Notes: a model not told the origin generated them from the sequence alone. Positions 30,745-39,775 are shown, counted from the stretch's first letter. The stretch is DNA of 47,778 bases from Candidatus Coproplasma excrementipullorum (GCA_018714165.1 DVNU01000053.1:1-47778); one strand, 5' to 3'. Numbers and translations: made by a program.

Positions 30745-31854
30745 TCAAGCAATATTACTTGTCCTTACGGGTAAAATTAAATATAAACTGTCCTTATTGT
30801 CCTTATTCTGGCAGATAAAGGGCTGAACGTTGTTGTTGAAGGACAGCACTGCCTCGTCCTCGGTGAGGGCGTTTATGGCGTCTATTATGAACTTTGAGTT
30901 CATTGCTATCTTTAAATCCTTGCCCTCTGCCGCCGCCTTTACGGGCTCCTGCACGTTGCCTATTTCGGAGTTGGAAGTTATCTCTATCTTATCGGAGGTG
31001 ATGTCGAAGATAATAAGGCTGTTCTTGTCGTTGCGGACTAGTATGGCCGCGCGCTCTATGGAGGCCTTTAAAAGGTTTCTGTCCACCGTAACCACCGTCT
31101 GGAAGGCGCGGGGGATTATGTTTTCCTTTTTGATAAAGTCGCCGTTGTACAGCCTGGAGGTGAGGACGGTGTCGTCCACGCACACCAAAATTAAGCCGCG
31201 CTGGAGCTTGAGCTCGGTGTTGCCCTCGCCGGAGGGGAGCATCTTTTCGATTTCGTTGAGCGTTCTGGCGGGGCAGATAATCTCCATATTGTCGAGCGTG
31301 GAGGAGATTACCTTGCCCGAAGAAGTGGCCAGACGGAAGCCGTCGAGCGCGGTAACGCAGATGTCGTTGCCTGAGATTACTATCTGGCAGCCCTTCAAAA
31401 TGGGGCGGGAATCGTCGGTGGCGCAGCAGAAGGACGTGGAGGTTATCAACCTCTTGAGCTCGTCCGTGGCGATTACAACGCTGTTTTCGTTGATGTCCAC
31501 GTCGACCCTGGGGAAGTCGTCGGCGGGGAGAACCTGCAGCGAGGTCTGGCTGTCGGCATAGGTTATCTCCATCTTTCTGTCCTCGACGGCAAGGGTTATC
31601 TGCTCGCCTTCGAGCTTTTTGATGAAATCCGAAAAATACCTGCCGGGCACGCAGATGTCGCCCTCTTCATAAATTTCAGCCTTTATCCTCTTCTGAATGG
31701 ATATTTCGCCGTCGGTGGCGGTTAAAGTTAAACCGTCGTTGTGGGCAGACAGCTTTATGCACTCCATAACGGGTATGGTGGTTTTGGCGGCGCAGGCCTT
31801 TACGACCTTCAAAACGGCCTCTGACAGATTGATTCCTTCGCAAACAAGTTTCAT
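30745..31854 (-). CDS. dnaN: DNA polymerase III beta sliding clamp
   Basis: 369 residues built of three clamp domains (about 1-120, 128-245, 250-369). Recognisable segments: MECIKLSAHNDGLTLTATDGEISIQ, PADDFPRVD, RPILKGCQIVISGNDICVTALDGFRLA and the C-terminal LILPVRT that replaces the usual MPMR/K end. An AGAGGA ribosome site precedes the ATG at 31854. It faces rsmG across a 418-bp gap with DnaA-box-like sites. Confidence 0.97.
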   Translation of the reverse strand: MKLVCEGINLSEAVLKVVKACAAKTTIPVMECIKLSAHNDGLTLTATDGEISIQKRIKAEIYEEGDICVPGRYFSDFIKKLEGEQITLAVEDRKMEITYADSQTSLQVLPADDFPRVDVDINENSVVIATDELKRLITSTSFCCATDDSRPILKGCQIVISGNDICVTALDGFRLATSSGKVISSTLDNMEIICPARTLNEIEKMLPSGEGNTELKLQRGLILVCVDDTVLTSRLYNGDFIKKENIIPRAFQTVVTVDRNLLKASIERAAILVRNDKNSLIIFDITSDKIEITSNSEIGNVQEPVKAAAEGKDLKIAMNSKFIIDAINALTEDEAVLSFNNNVQPFICQNKDNKDSLYLILPVRTSNIA

Positions 31855-32272
31855 TTTATTCCTCTATGTCCCTCCCGCGGAAAATAAGACGGGATGTTGA
31901 ATGATTTTTTATTTTTTTATTAAAAAGGTTTTAGTATAATTAATAATAGGCGCGGTTCAATTGTTTATAACTTTTCAAATGCGCGCCGGATTTTGCGATT
32001 ACATAGATATAATAACAAAAAACTTGCAGAAATGCAACAAAATTGGGGCTGTTCGGGCTGTGGAAAAAGAGGGCTTTTGCTGTCGGTAAAGATGTGTACA
32101 AATTGTAACAAAGTTGATAACTTTTTTTGAACATCGGGAAGGCGAAGTAAGAAATTTGTCGCATTTTGTAAGTTATCGACAAATCAACTGTAAAAGAGGG
32201 CAATGTTTATAAAGTTATGTACAATCCACACAGTTGCAAAAATCCAACTGAATATGTTATAATGGACGGGAT
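31855..32272. other. dnaN-rsmG divergent intergenic region with DnaA-box-like 9-mers
   Basis: AT-rich, no gene. It contains near-matches to TTATCCACA: TTATCGACA (32173-32181), TTATGTACA (32215-32223), TTTTCCACA reversed (32059-32067) and TTATCAACT reversed (32112-32120), all within about 165 bp, with T-rich runs nearby. It may be part of oriC, or the dnaN control region. Confidence 0.5.
32234..32263 (+). promoter_or_regulatory. rsmG promoter with nearly leaderless start
   Basis: TTGCAA (32234-32239), 18-base spacer, TATAAT (32258-32263), and only nine bases to the ATG at 32273. A leader of about 0-3 bases is predicted. Confidence 0.6.
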
Positions 32273-32950
32273 ATGGATGTGAATTTTTACAGGAGCAAGG
32301 TTTACGGCGAGTTTGAAGGACAGTTCGAAAAGCTGTGGCAGATGCTCACCGAGTACAACCAAAAGTACAATCTTACGGCGATTACGGCAAAAGAAGATGT
32401 ATTTCTGAAGCATTTTTTGGACAGCGTCGTCGGCGAGAGCTGTTTTCCCGTCGGTGCAAACGTCTGCGAGATCGGCTCCGGCGGAGGATTTCCCTCTCTG
32501 CCCTTAAAGATAATCAGGGACGATCTGTCCTTCACCCTCATTGAGAGCACGGGTAAAAAGTGCAGTTATCTACAGGCAGTTGTCGATAACTTCAACTTTA
32601 AGGGAATGAAGGTTTTAAACATACGCGCCGAGGAGGGAGCGAGGGACAAATTGTTGAGAGAGAGCTTTGACGCGGCGGTAGCGCGCGCCGTGGCCAGGCT
32701 CAACACTCTGTGTGAATACTGTCTGCCCTTCGTCAAGGTGGGAGGAGTGTTTGTAGCCTACAAGGGCGACTGCGCCGAAGAGGTGAAAGAGGCTTCAAAC
32801 GCCATTAAAGTGCTGGGCGGAAGGCTGGAGAGAGTGGAAAATTTTGAGATAAACGGCGAAAAGCGCGCCCTGGTTGTAATAGGAAAGGTGGCCGCCACGC
32901 CTGAAAAGTATCCACGCGGCAGGGGGCTGGAGAGAAAAAAGCCGCTCTGA
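32273..32950 (+). CDS. rsmG: 16S rRNA (guanine(527)-N7)-methyltransferase RsmG
   Basis: 225 residues. SAM-dependent Rossmann methyltransferase: NLTAITAKEDVFLKHFLDS (about 34-52), SAM motif EIGSGGGFPSLPL (about 65-77), LIESTGKKCSYLQ, and the DAAVARAVARLNTLCEY motif (about 135). The mnmG and mnmE genes that usually accompany rsmG are absent. The first leading-strand gene to the right of the switch in gene direction. Confidence 0.95.
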   Translation: MDVNFYRSKVYGEFEGQFEKLWQMLTEYNQKYNLTAITAKEDVFLKHFLDSVVGESCFPVGANVCEIGSGGGFPSLPLKIIRDDLSFTLIESTGKKCSYLQAVVDNFNFKGMKVLNIRAEEGARDKLLRESFDAAVARAVARLNTLCEYCLPFVKVGGVFVAYKGDCAEEVKEASNAIKVLGGRLERVENFEINGEKRALVVIGKVAATPEKYPRGRGLERKKPL

Positions 32951-32966
32951 TTTTTTGTGATGTCAA

Positions 32967-32995
32967 GGGCGGCGCGGCCTGCGGCCGCGCCGCCC
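32967..32995 (+). terminator. GC-rich hairpin after rsmG
   Basis: A 13-bp perfect stem (32967-32979 with 32983-32995, loop TGC). No T run follows, so it may only stabilise the 3' end. Confidence 0.4.
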
Positions 32996-33017
32996 GATAA
33001 ATTTGTGAGAGGGAATA

Positions 33018-33461
33018 ATGAATTGCGCGTTTACCGGCCACAGACAGCTGGGCGAGTTTGACGAAAAACTCTTTAATATCAGCCTGAGAAATTTAATAAC
33101 GTTGCGCGGCGTGGATACCTTTTACAACGGAATGGCGCGCGGCTTTGACCTGCTTGCGGCCCGCAAGGTAATCGAGCTAAAGGACGAGTACAATCTGAAG
33201 CTCGTCGCCTGCATCCCCTTCGGCGGTCAGATAGACAGCTTGGGCCCCGCCGACAGGGAGATATATGCCAGAGTTTTGGAGTGTTGCGACGATATCCGCG
33301 TGCTCTCCGCCGCATATTACCCCGGATGTATGTACGCGCGAAACCGCTATATGGTCGACAATGCCGACATTGTCTACGCCTATTACAGCGGGGGAAAGGG
33401 TGGCACAAAGTATACGTTAGACTACGCCAGAAAGTGCGGCAAAGAGCTGTTTATTATATAA
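33018..33461 (+). CDS. SLOG/YpsA-like (DUF1273-type) Rossmann protein
   Basis: 147 residues beginning MNCAFTGHRQLG, the FTGHR motif of the YpsA/DprA-like SLOG group. It also has GMARGFDLLAARKVIEL (about 42-58) with the Gly-rich loop, VACIPFGGQ, and NRYMVDNADIVYAYYSGGKGGT (about 106-127), the region that binds nucleotide ligands in this superfamily. GAGGG lies upstream of the ATG. YpsA-like proteins have been linked to cell division in some Firmicutes, while other SLOG proteins sense nucleotides in conflict systems. The specific role is unknown. The downstream gene starts 49 bases later. Confidence 0.85.
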   Translation: MNCAFTGHRQLGEFDEKLFNISLRNLITLRGVDTFYNGMARGFDLLAARKVIELKDEYNLKLVACIPFGGQIDSLGPADREIYARVLECCDDIRVLSAAYYPGCMYARNRYMVDNADIVYAYYSGGKGGTKYTLDYARKCGKELFII

Positions 33462-33510
33462 ATTTTTCCGCTGAATGTCCATTGAACGGGCAATATATGG
33501 GGGTCAATTG

Positions 33511-34551
33511 ATGTTTTTTGGTTCCTTCAACAAAAAATTGAATTTTACAGAGAGTGACTATTCTGAGCAAAATTGCGGCGAAAAGGACGCTTTTAATCAA
33601 AATGAATACGAAAAAATTGCCACGGAGATAGGTTTTTATCTCGGCAGACGCGAGGAGTATTCGGCCCAGGAGGCATACGGGTATTTTCACGCCCGCTACG
33701 GCGCTTACCCCATAGATATGCGGCGGTTTTACGACTATTACAACACCTCGGCTACCTGCTTCTGGAATGAAAAAGTGCTCTCGGACGACAGGGATATTGA
33801 GAGCATTTCGCAGTATAAAGATTACTTTTGCTACCTGCGCGACGGAAAATACACCGACGAGCACAACATAACCTTTGTAATAGACCCCAATTTTGTTGAC
33901 GTTGACGGGTCAAAGAGGGGCGCGGCGGGCCGCGGGACAGGGCGTTACCTCGACAATATCATCGTGGTAATCGGGTCGTTTGACGATTTGAACATAAATT
34001 CAATGAAAGTACTTCTGGGCGATGGCTGCCGGCCAATAGAATATGCCCTGGAGTTTTTCAGGCGCCACTCGGGCAGCGGCGCGGGCATCTTAAGGCATAT
34101 AGTGGAAATGTTTAAGGACAGATTGGGAAAGCTCTACCCATACCCGCAGCGCATACATACGGCGCTTGAAAATGACGATATATGCCTCATTCACGTATAT
34201 GGCGAGGGAGAAGAACATAGTTTTTCAGTTAAATTTGCCCTGTCTCCCTCCCCCTGCCTTATTTTCTACGGCTATAATATGGAGGAAAACTTTCCACTCA
34301 CGGCCGTCGGCGTTGAAAATGTTATGTATTGGTGCAACACGGCCATTGAGTGCGGAAATTTGCTCGTTGCCGAGCTCGACGGCAGGGAAATTAACCGTTT
34401 TGAGTGGATTGCCCCGCATATATGCGGCGTTGAAGAGCTTGTCGCATTCTATATTGACGAGCTTTCCAAGAGCGGGAAGTATGCAATGAGCGGTACGGTT
34501 TTAAAGTACAGCAATTTTTTGGGCGAAGTGTTCCTTTCCGCCAGCATTTAA
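33511..34551 (+). CDS. uncharacterised protein, next to the SLOG gene
   Basis: 346 residues, not recognised. Soluble, with no membrane span or signal peptide. A helical N-terminal half (Glu/Tyr-rich, about 15-110), a middle segment with FVIDPNFVDVDGSKRG and a Gly-rich AAGRGTGRYLDNIIVVIGSFDD (about 125-170), and an alpha/beta C-terminal half ending with an amphipathic helix. GGGGG seven bases before the ATG at 33511 supports this start; the ATG at 33475 has no ribosome site. It is likely co-transcribed with the SLOG gene. A self-contained two-gene unit is possible. Confidence 0.7.
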   Translation: MFFGSFNKKLNFTESDYSEQNCGEKDAFNQNEYEKIATEIGFYLGRREEYSAQEAYGYFHARYGAYPIDMRRFYDYYNTSATCFWNEKVLSDDRDIESISQYKDYFCYLRDGKYTDEHNITFVIDPNFVDVDGSKRGAAGRGTGRYLDNIIVVIGSFDDLNINSMKVLLGDGCRPIEYALEFFRRHSGSGAGILRHIVEMFKDRLGKLYPYPQRIHTALENDDICLIHVYGEGEEHSFSVKFALSPSPCLIFYGYNMEENFPLTAVGVENVMYWCNTAIECGNLLVAELDGREINRFEWIAPHICGVEELVAFYIDELSKSGKYAMSGTVLKYSNFLGEVFLSASI

Positions 34552-34585
34552 ATACGTTAATTCAATGATATTGCCGAATGAATGG

Positions 34586-34625
34586 CCTATTGGAGCCCCC
34601 CTTTAACAAGGGAGGCTCCAATAGG
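34586..34625. terminator. hairpin after the 33511-34551 gene
   Basis: CCTATTGGAGCC/GGCTCCAATAGG (12 bp) extended by CCCTT/AAGGG; a long imperfect hairpin between convergent genes. Confidence 0.6.
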
Positions 34626-34660
34626 GTATAGAGTAGCGGCAGTTGTCCGCAACTAATTTA

Positions 34661-34700
34661 TTGGCCGCAGACAATTTTTATAAAAATTGTCTGCGGCCAA
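34661..34700. repeat. perfect 40-bp palindrome between convergent genes
   Basis: TTGGCCGCAGACAATTTTTA is followed without a spacer by its exact reverse complement. It lies between the unknown gene (plus) and yyaC (minus), 26 bp from the yyaC stop. A bidirectional terminator is the plain reading. Confidence 0.9.
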
Positions 34701-34725
34701 ATTATTAAAATTTATTCGTAAAATA

Positions 34726-35286
34726 TCAAAGTGCAGATTTTAGTGAACGGGAAGACAACAAATCCCTGTAAAAATCGGTTATCCCGTCGGCAATTATGTT
34801 TGCCATGCGATAGACCATATTGAGCCTGGTTGCCGAAAAAAGAGCGTAGTTGAACAGCGACTTTTCAGCCACGATACCCATTATCGAGACATCTCCCACG
34901 CGGGCAAGTTTTTTATCCGCGCCGCTGCCCGGCTTTATACCCTTCGGTGCTATTTTAATGAGGCCGATATCAGAGGCATCTCCCACAGCCGCATCTACCG
35001 CGATAATTTTTTGGCCGGGGTGACTGTTGCATAAAAAATTATTCATATATCCCACCTCCTTCGCGGTAATCGGCTTGCCCAGCGTACCGTAGACAAAAAT
35101 ATTGTGCTGCGAAAGGCGGTTTTTCAAAATTGTACCTACAAGCGGGCCGAGGGAATCACCTACGGACAGATCGCTGCCGATACATAAAACTACTGGTATA
35201 CTCCCGCACGATGGAAGTATTTTTTTTAAGGCCGCATATTCTCCATCGGCGGCTAAGGTATTGCACAAATTGAATGAGTAAATCAT
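34726..35286 (-). CDS. yyaC: putative sporulation protein YyaC (DUF1256)
   Basis: 186 residues. Motifs of the YyaC/GPR-like family: VVLCIGSDLSVGDSLGPLVG (about 32-51), VYGTLGKPITAKEV, IIAVDAAVGDASDIG and VGDVSIMGIV. The conserved Asp residues suggest an aspartic-type hydrolase related to the germination protease Gpr, though no substrate is established. In Bacillus yyaC lies beside spo0J-soj near the origin, and here it also flanks the origin candidate. AAAAGG precedes the ATG at 35286. It is the only minus-strand gene in the 32-44 kb stretch. Confidence 0.9.
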   Translation of the reverse strand: MIYSFNLCNTLAADGEYAALKKILPSCGSIPVVLCIGSDLSVGDSLGPLVGTILKNRLSQHNIFVYGTLGKPITAKEVGYMNNFLCNSHPGQKIIAVDAAVGDASDIGLIKIAPKGIKPGSGADKKLARVGDVSIMGIVAEKSLFNYALFSATRLNMVYRMANIIADGITDFYRDLLSSRSLKSAL

Positions 35287-36152
35287 GATATTGACCTTTT
35301 CAAAAAAATTACTACAAAATTATTGACCTGAAAAGGAAAAAATATCCATTGCAAATACCCTAAAAAACTGAATTTTGTAAGCCAGTTTAGTAATAATAAG
35401 ATTGCATATACTATTACTTGCACTTAAATTGCAATAAAATCTCTGAAATTTACCAAATCAAGATAAAAAATAGCCTATAATTTTAAATTAAATAAGTAAG
35501 GAATTACGGAAATATAAAGAATTCCTGTAATAATTTATATAAATTCATCAAAAATCAGAATTTTTATAAAAAATTATAAATTTTTATTATTTTTTGATAT
35601 TTTATAATACCAGGTGTCGGATTTTCAGATTTATGCTGTTATTTAGATTTTAGCCAAGCCAATCGTTAATTGAAGACTGATTCCGAATGTCAACTTGCAG
35701 GCCAGGCCGTTTTTACGCATAACTATTTAAGCTCTTCGATCAAAATAGCGGCATTTTTGTAAAACCGTATAAATAGCCCAAAATATTGTACAAACCGCTT
35801 AAAAGATTTTAACAACATTGCCATATCGCCATTGTCGTTCCGAATACGGATTGTTGAGTGGAAGACGCGCAGCAAAACTTAAATAAGCTATAAAAAAATC
35901 ACGGCCTTAGATATATATCAAAACACAAGCTGTACTTTATTTAAGTGAATTTCGTTCGGCCGTCAATCAGAGAGTTAGAAAAGATCTAACAAAAACACCA
36001 ATAATATTTTGATAATTTATTGCGCCATCTAAAATTTCATGCGCTACAATATTTTTTGCGCCGTATTTTGTACTGCGCCTATGAAACATTTTATTGTTTC
36101 TCACTATTTTTAAGCAAATTTCGGTGTATAAAGGATAAAATATATGGTCAAT

Positions 36153-36304
36153 TTATCTACAATTATGCCTGTAAAGGCTTTAAGATATAGCTATGTTATG
36201 GTTTTTTAGGTAAAAATCTTTTAATTGTTGATAATTTACCTTAACTTTATCAACAATTAATCATTTTATCAACATTTTATTGCTTACAAATTAATTTATC
36301 AACC
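36153..36304. promoter_or_regulatory. cluster of five DnaA-box-like sites
   Basis: TTATCTACA (36153-36161), reversed TTATCAACA (36226-36234), TTATCAACA (36247-36255), TTATCAACA (36266-36274), TTATCAACC (36296-36304). Each of the first four is one base from TTATCCACA. The last four starts are 21, 19 and 30 bases apart, near whole numbers of helical turns. A lineage-specific box TTATCAACA is suggested. Confidence 0.6.
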
Positions 36305-36329
36305 AAAATCACTAAATTTAGAGCGTTTC

Positions 36330-36345
36330 AGTTTCACGTGAAACA
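36330..36345. promoter_or_regulatory. parS site 1
   Basis: AGTTTCACGTGAAACA: 15 of 16 bases match the ParB site TGTTTCACGTGAAACA. Confidence 0.85.
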
Positions 36346-36372
36346 TTAAAAATATTAAAAAATTTGGCTGAA

Positions 36373-36388
36373 TGTTTCCCGTGAAACT
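36373..36388. promoter_or_regulatory. parS-like site 2
   Basis: TGTTTCCCGTGAAACT: 14 of 16 match. Confidence 0.7.
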
Positions 36389-36457
36389 AAATTCCGACAA
36401 AAATTTAATTAGCGCATTAAAAATAATTGTTAAAATATGTTATATTAAGCATATAAA

Positions 36458-36473
36458 TATTTCACGTGGAACG
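36458..36473. promoter_or_regulatory. parS-like site 3
   Basis: TATTTCACGTGGAACG: 13 of 16 match, with the CACGTG centre intact. Confidence 0.6.
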
Positions 36474-36559
36474 TTAAACAGGTTTATCAAAATTACATAC
36501 ATATCAGGTGAAAATCAAATAAAATTTGAGTGATACGCGCAAATTTTTCCTTTAAATAC

Positions 36560-36588
36560 TTGATATACTATTAATAATATGGTAAAAT
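36560..36588 (+). promoter_or_regulatory. ftsH promoter
   Basis: TTGATA (36560-36565), 17-base spacer, TAAAAT (36583-36588), about 60 bases before the TTG start. Confidence 0.6.
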
Positions 36589-36647
36589 AAATCTATCGTA
36601 AATAATATCATTATTTAGGGAGCAATTCCCAAAAAAGAGGTACGATT

Positions 36648-38648
36648 TTGAACAAAAAAAGCAGAATTATCACGTGGGTGATTATCATTTTGCTGGCTAT
36701 TGCCGCAATTGCGATAATCGTCACCACAACGCTCAATGGCGGCGCTCGCAGTATTAATTATGATGAGTTTGCCTCTTATGTTGAGAACAACAAGTATGAG
36801 ATTGTTGACGGCAGAGTTTATGATAAGTCAACCGGAGAGATTGCCAATGGTTATGGCATTGACGAGAACAATAATATAACCTATAACGGCGAACCTATCG
36901 TTAAGATAGTCAGGGTTGAGTTCAATCAATATCAGCTCAACGGCTATGTAATTGCGGCTAACGGCAACGAGGTCAGGGCGTATTATTGCTACGGCCCTTC
37001 GTTCTATTCGGCTCCGACTACTGACGGCGTACTCCAGACTTGGATGAGTTACGGCGTCAGCGTAGAATTTGCCAATCCCAATGCAGGCAGTGTTTGGGGC
37101 TCGGTGCTCCAGTTTGTTGTAATCATTGTGCTCTGCGTCGTGTTCTGGCTGATCATCAGATCGACGGCGGCAGGTGGCGGAAAGGCGATGTCTTTTGCAA
37201 AGACTAAGGCGCGCGTTTCCACAAATATTAAAGTGCGCTTCACAGATGTTGCAGGCGCAGAAGAAGAAAAACTTGAACTTGCAGAAGTTGTAGAGTTTTT
37301 GAAACAACCGAAGAAGTTTGCAGACCTTGGCGCAAGAATTCCCAAGGGTGTGCTGCTTGTAGGCCCTCCCGGAACGGGTAAAACGCTGTTTGCCAAGGCT
37401 GTTGCCGGTGAGGCCGGCGTTCCATTCTTCTCGGTTTCAGGTTCAGATTTCGTTGAAATGTATGTCGGCGTAGGTGCGTCGCGAGTGCGTGACCTCTTTG
37501 AAATGGCAAAGAAGAACCAGCCCTGCATCATCTTCATAGATGAAATCGACGCTGTGGGCAGGCACAGAGGTGCAGGCCTCGGCGGCGGTAACGATGAACG
37601 CGAACAGACGCTCAACCAGATTCTCGTTCAGATGGATGGCTTTGAGTCCAACGAGGGCGTCATAGTTATGGCTGCTACCAACCGCGCAGATATTCTTGAC
37701 CCCGCCCTGATGAGGCCCGGCCGTTTCGACAGACAGATTTATGTCAATCTTCCCGACGTCAAGGGTCGCGAGCAGATCCTCAAGGTTCACGCCCGCAACA
37801 AACCCATGGCTCCCGACGTCAACTTTAAGACGGTTGCAAGGATAACGGCAGGATTCTCCGGAGCAGACCTTGAAAACCTTTTAAATGAGGCGGCCATTCT
37901 CGCCGCACGTGCAAACAAGCAGTTTATAGGCAATTCCGAGCTCTACGAGGGCGTAAATAAGGTTCTTATGGGGCCTCAGAAGAAGAGCAGGGTTGTCACT
38001 GAAAGCGACAAGCGTATAACCGCCTATCACGAGGCCGGTCACGCCATCATTGCAAGGCTGTGCGAGCATTGCGATCCCGTTCAGGAAGTCTCCATCATCC
38101 CCCGCGGAAATGCTGCAGGCTATACAATGACCCGCCCCGACAACGACGATGCTCATATGTCTAAAAACAAGATTGAGGACTTTATCTGCATGGCCCTCGG
38201 CGGCCGCGTTGCGGAGGAGCTCGTCATCAAAGATATTACGACGGGCGCTTCTAACGACCTTGAGCGCGTAACTGAACTGGCCAAGAAGATGGTCACCGAA
38301 TGGGGCATGAGCGACAAGCTCGGTCTTGTGACCTTCGGTTCCAACTCTCAGACCGTATTCCTCGGCAAGGATATGGAGTATCATAACACTTATTCCGACG
38401 AGACGGCCAAAATTATTGATGATGAAATTCATTCAATAATCGAAAGCGGACACTCGCGTGCAACGGCCCTTCTCACCGAAAACAGATCTGTTCTTGATAA
38501 TATGGCACGAGTGCTCATAGAGAAGGAGACCATCTATACCGAGGAAGTCGATCTTCTGATGGAGGGTAAGGACTATAAGGAAGTGCTCGCCTATATGGAA
38601 GAACACGACAGTGCCAATAACGGCAATCCCTTTAAGAGATTTGAATAA
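36648..38648 (+). CDS. ftsH: ATP-dependent zinc metalloprotease FtsH
   Basis: 666 residues. A TTG start with AGAGG seven bases upstream. Two membrane spans (about 8-28 and 135-158) flank an extracytoplasmic domain. The AAA+ domain has Walker A GPPGTGKT (239-246), Walker [11 protein letters not shown], the second region of homology with [19 protein letters not shown], and the zinc protease motif HEAGH (461-465). Membrane-bound quality-control protease acting on membrane and unstable cytosolic proteins; needed for sporulation in Bacillus. It is placed directly beside the origin candidate, co-directional with replication. Confidence 0.97.
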   Translation: MNKKSRIITWVIIILLAIAAIAIIVTTTLNGGARSINYDEFASYVENNKYEIVDGRVYDKSTGEIANGYGIDENNNITYNGEPIVKIVRVEFNQYQLNGYVIAANGNEVRAYYCYGPSFYSAPTTDGVLQTWMSYGVSVEFANPNAGSVWGSVLQFVVIIVLCVVFWLIIRSTAAGGGKAMSFAKTKARVSTNIKVRFTDVAGAEEEKLELAEVVEFLKQPKKFADLGARIPKGVLLVGPPGTGKTLFAKAVAGEAGVPFFSVSGSDFVEMYVGVGASRVRDLFEMAKKNQPCIIFIDEIDAVGRHRGAGLGGGNDEREQTLNQILVQMDGFESNEGVIVMAATNRADILDPALMRPGRFDRQIYVNLPDVKGREQILKVHARNKPMAPDVNFKTVARITAGFSGADLENLLNEAAILAARANKQFIGNSELYEGVNKVLMGPQKKSRVVTESDKRITAYHEAGHAIIARLCEHCDPVQEVSIIPRGNAAGYTMTRPDNDDAHMSKNKIEDFICMALGGRVAEELVIKDITTGASNDLERVTELAKKMVTEWGMSDKLGLVTFGSNSQTVFLGKDMEYHNTYSDETAKIIDDEIHSIIESGHSRATALLTENRSVLDNMARVLIEKETIYTEEVDLLMEGKDYKEVLAYMEEHDSANNGNPFKRFE

Positions 38649-38654
38649 TATGTC

Positions 38655-38689
38655 TTACCTATGCGCTATAAAATATAGCGCATAGGTAA
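38655..38689. terminator. 16-bp perfect inverted repeat after ftsH
   Basis: TTACCTATGCGCTATA with its complement, loop AAA, beginning seven bases after the ftsH stop. No T run follows; A-rich sequence and parS site 4 do. Confidence 0.5.
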
Positions 38690-38698
38690 AAAATATAT

Positions 38699-38714
38699 TG
38701 TTTCACGGGAAACA
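38699..38714. promoter_or_regulatory. parS site 4
   Basis: TGTTTCACGGGAAACA: 15 of 16 match, upstream of parA. Confidence 0.8.
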
Positions 38715-38834
38715 ATACTGTACTGTAGCTGTATTTTGATTGCTGAGGCTTAGATTAAGCCGTGTTTTATAGGGTTTGCAGCTTTTTACATATGCAGGAA
38801 GAGCCGCAAGTCGTTGAGTCAAGGAATGAAAAAT

Positions 38835-39596
38835 ATGGGAAAAGTTATATCTTTTACTAACAAAAAGGGCGGCGTTGGAAAGACGACAACTATAGTCAAT
38901 ATGGCTGCTTACTGTGCCGATCTCGGCAAAAAAGTTTTGCTTATTGATTTGGACAGTCAGGGTAATGCCACTACCGGCCTGGGATTTTCAAAGAGTGCCT
39001 TAAAAAAGTCGGTCTATGCCGTGCTTGTTGATGACGATAAAATTTCCAACAACATTTTGCCCACTGAAGTTCCGCTTTTGGATATTCTACCCGCAAATGT
39101 TGATCTGACGGGTGCGGAGGTAGATATGGTCTACAAACGCAGTCGCGAGGCTATTTTGAAGAACGCCCTCAAGGAAGTCAAGGCAAACTATGACTACATA
39201 TTTATCGACTGTCCGCCTTCGCTCGGTCTTCTGACGATAAATGCCTGGGTGGCCTCTGACTCGGTAATTATCCCTCTTCAGGCCGAATATTATGCAATGG
39301 AGGGCGTAAGCCAGCTTATGAATACCATTTCGATGGTAAAGCAGCATCTCAATCCCAACCTGGTGATCGAGGGGGTTGTAATTACGATGTACGACGGCAG
39401 GGCAAACGTCTCCAAGCAGATCACAGCCGAGATCAAAAAGTTTTTCAAAAAGAAACTCTACGAGATAATTATTCCGCGCAACATAAGACTCTCCGAAGCT
39501 CCAAGTCACGGTAAGCCGATTATGCTTTATGACCCTAAGTGCGTAGGGGCGAGGGCCTATAAGGCTCTCGCCGAAGAGTTTTTGTCCAAACAATAA
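38835..39596 (+). CDS. parA: chromosome partitioning ATPase ParA (Soj)
   Basis: 253 residues from MGKVISFTNKKGG. Deviant Walker A motif KKGGVGKTT (residues 10-18), switch I region, Walker B-like YIFIDCPPSLGLLT, and SEAPSHGKPI near the C-terminus. Dynamic ATPase that works with ParB-parS in origin segregation and regulates DnaA in Bacillus. The start is uncertain: in-frame alternatives are TTG at 38814 and ATG at 38826. AAGGA lies nine bases before the ATG at 38835. ParB follows 179 bp downstream. Confidence 0.95.
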   Translation: MGKVISFTNKKGGVGKTTTIVNMAAYCADLGKKVLLIDLDSQGNATTGLGFSKSALKKSVYAVLVDDDKISNNILPTEVPLLDILPANVDLTGAEVDMVYKRSREAILKNALKEVKANYDYIFIDCPPSLGLLTINAWVASDSVIIPLQAEYYAMEGVSQLMNTISMVKQHLNPNLVIEGVVITMYDGRANVSKQITAEIKKFFKKKLYEIIIPRNIRLSEAPSHGKPIMLYDPKCVGARAYKALAEEFLSKQ

Positions 39597-39775
39597 TATG
39601 TATATTCATTGCAGTAACGAATAATTTTATACGCATTATAATTCAAGTGCGCCCAGCTCTGAGAGCAATTTATAAATTTTAAAAATTTTTGATTAAAAAA
39701 CAGAATTTTTACGATACAATCAGGCATTCTTAAGTAAACTTAAGTAAAAAGTTATGCTGAGTGGAGGTAATATAT

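Larger units (their letters stand above)
35287..36647. other. AT-rich gene-free region, candidate oriC
   Basis: 1361 bp with no plausible gene and a base composition far more AT-rich than its neighbours. It contains five DnaA-box-like 9-mers in 36153-36304, three parS-like sites (36330-36473) and long A/T runs suitable for unwinding. It is flanked by yyaC on the left and ftsH-parA-parB on the right. Confidence 0.6.

Noticed and set aside
34586-34700. Small RNA gene between the convergent genes
   Set aside because: Hairpins are present but no promoter could be found for either strand; terminators explain them.
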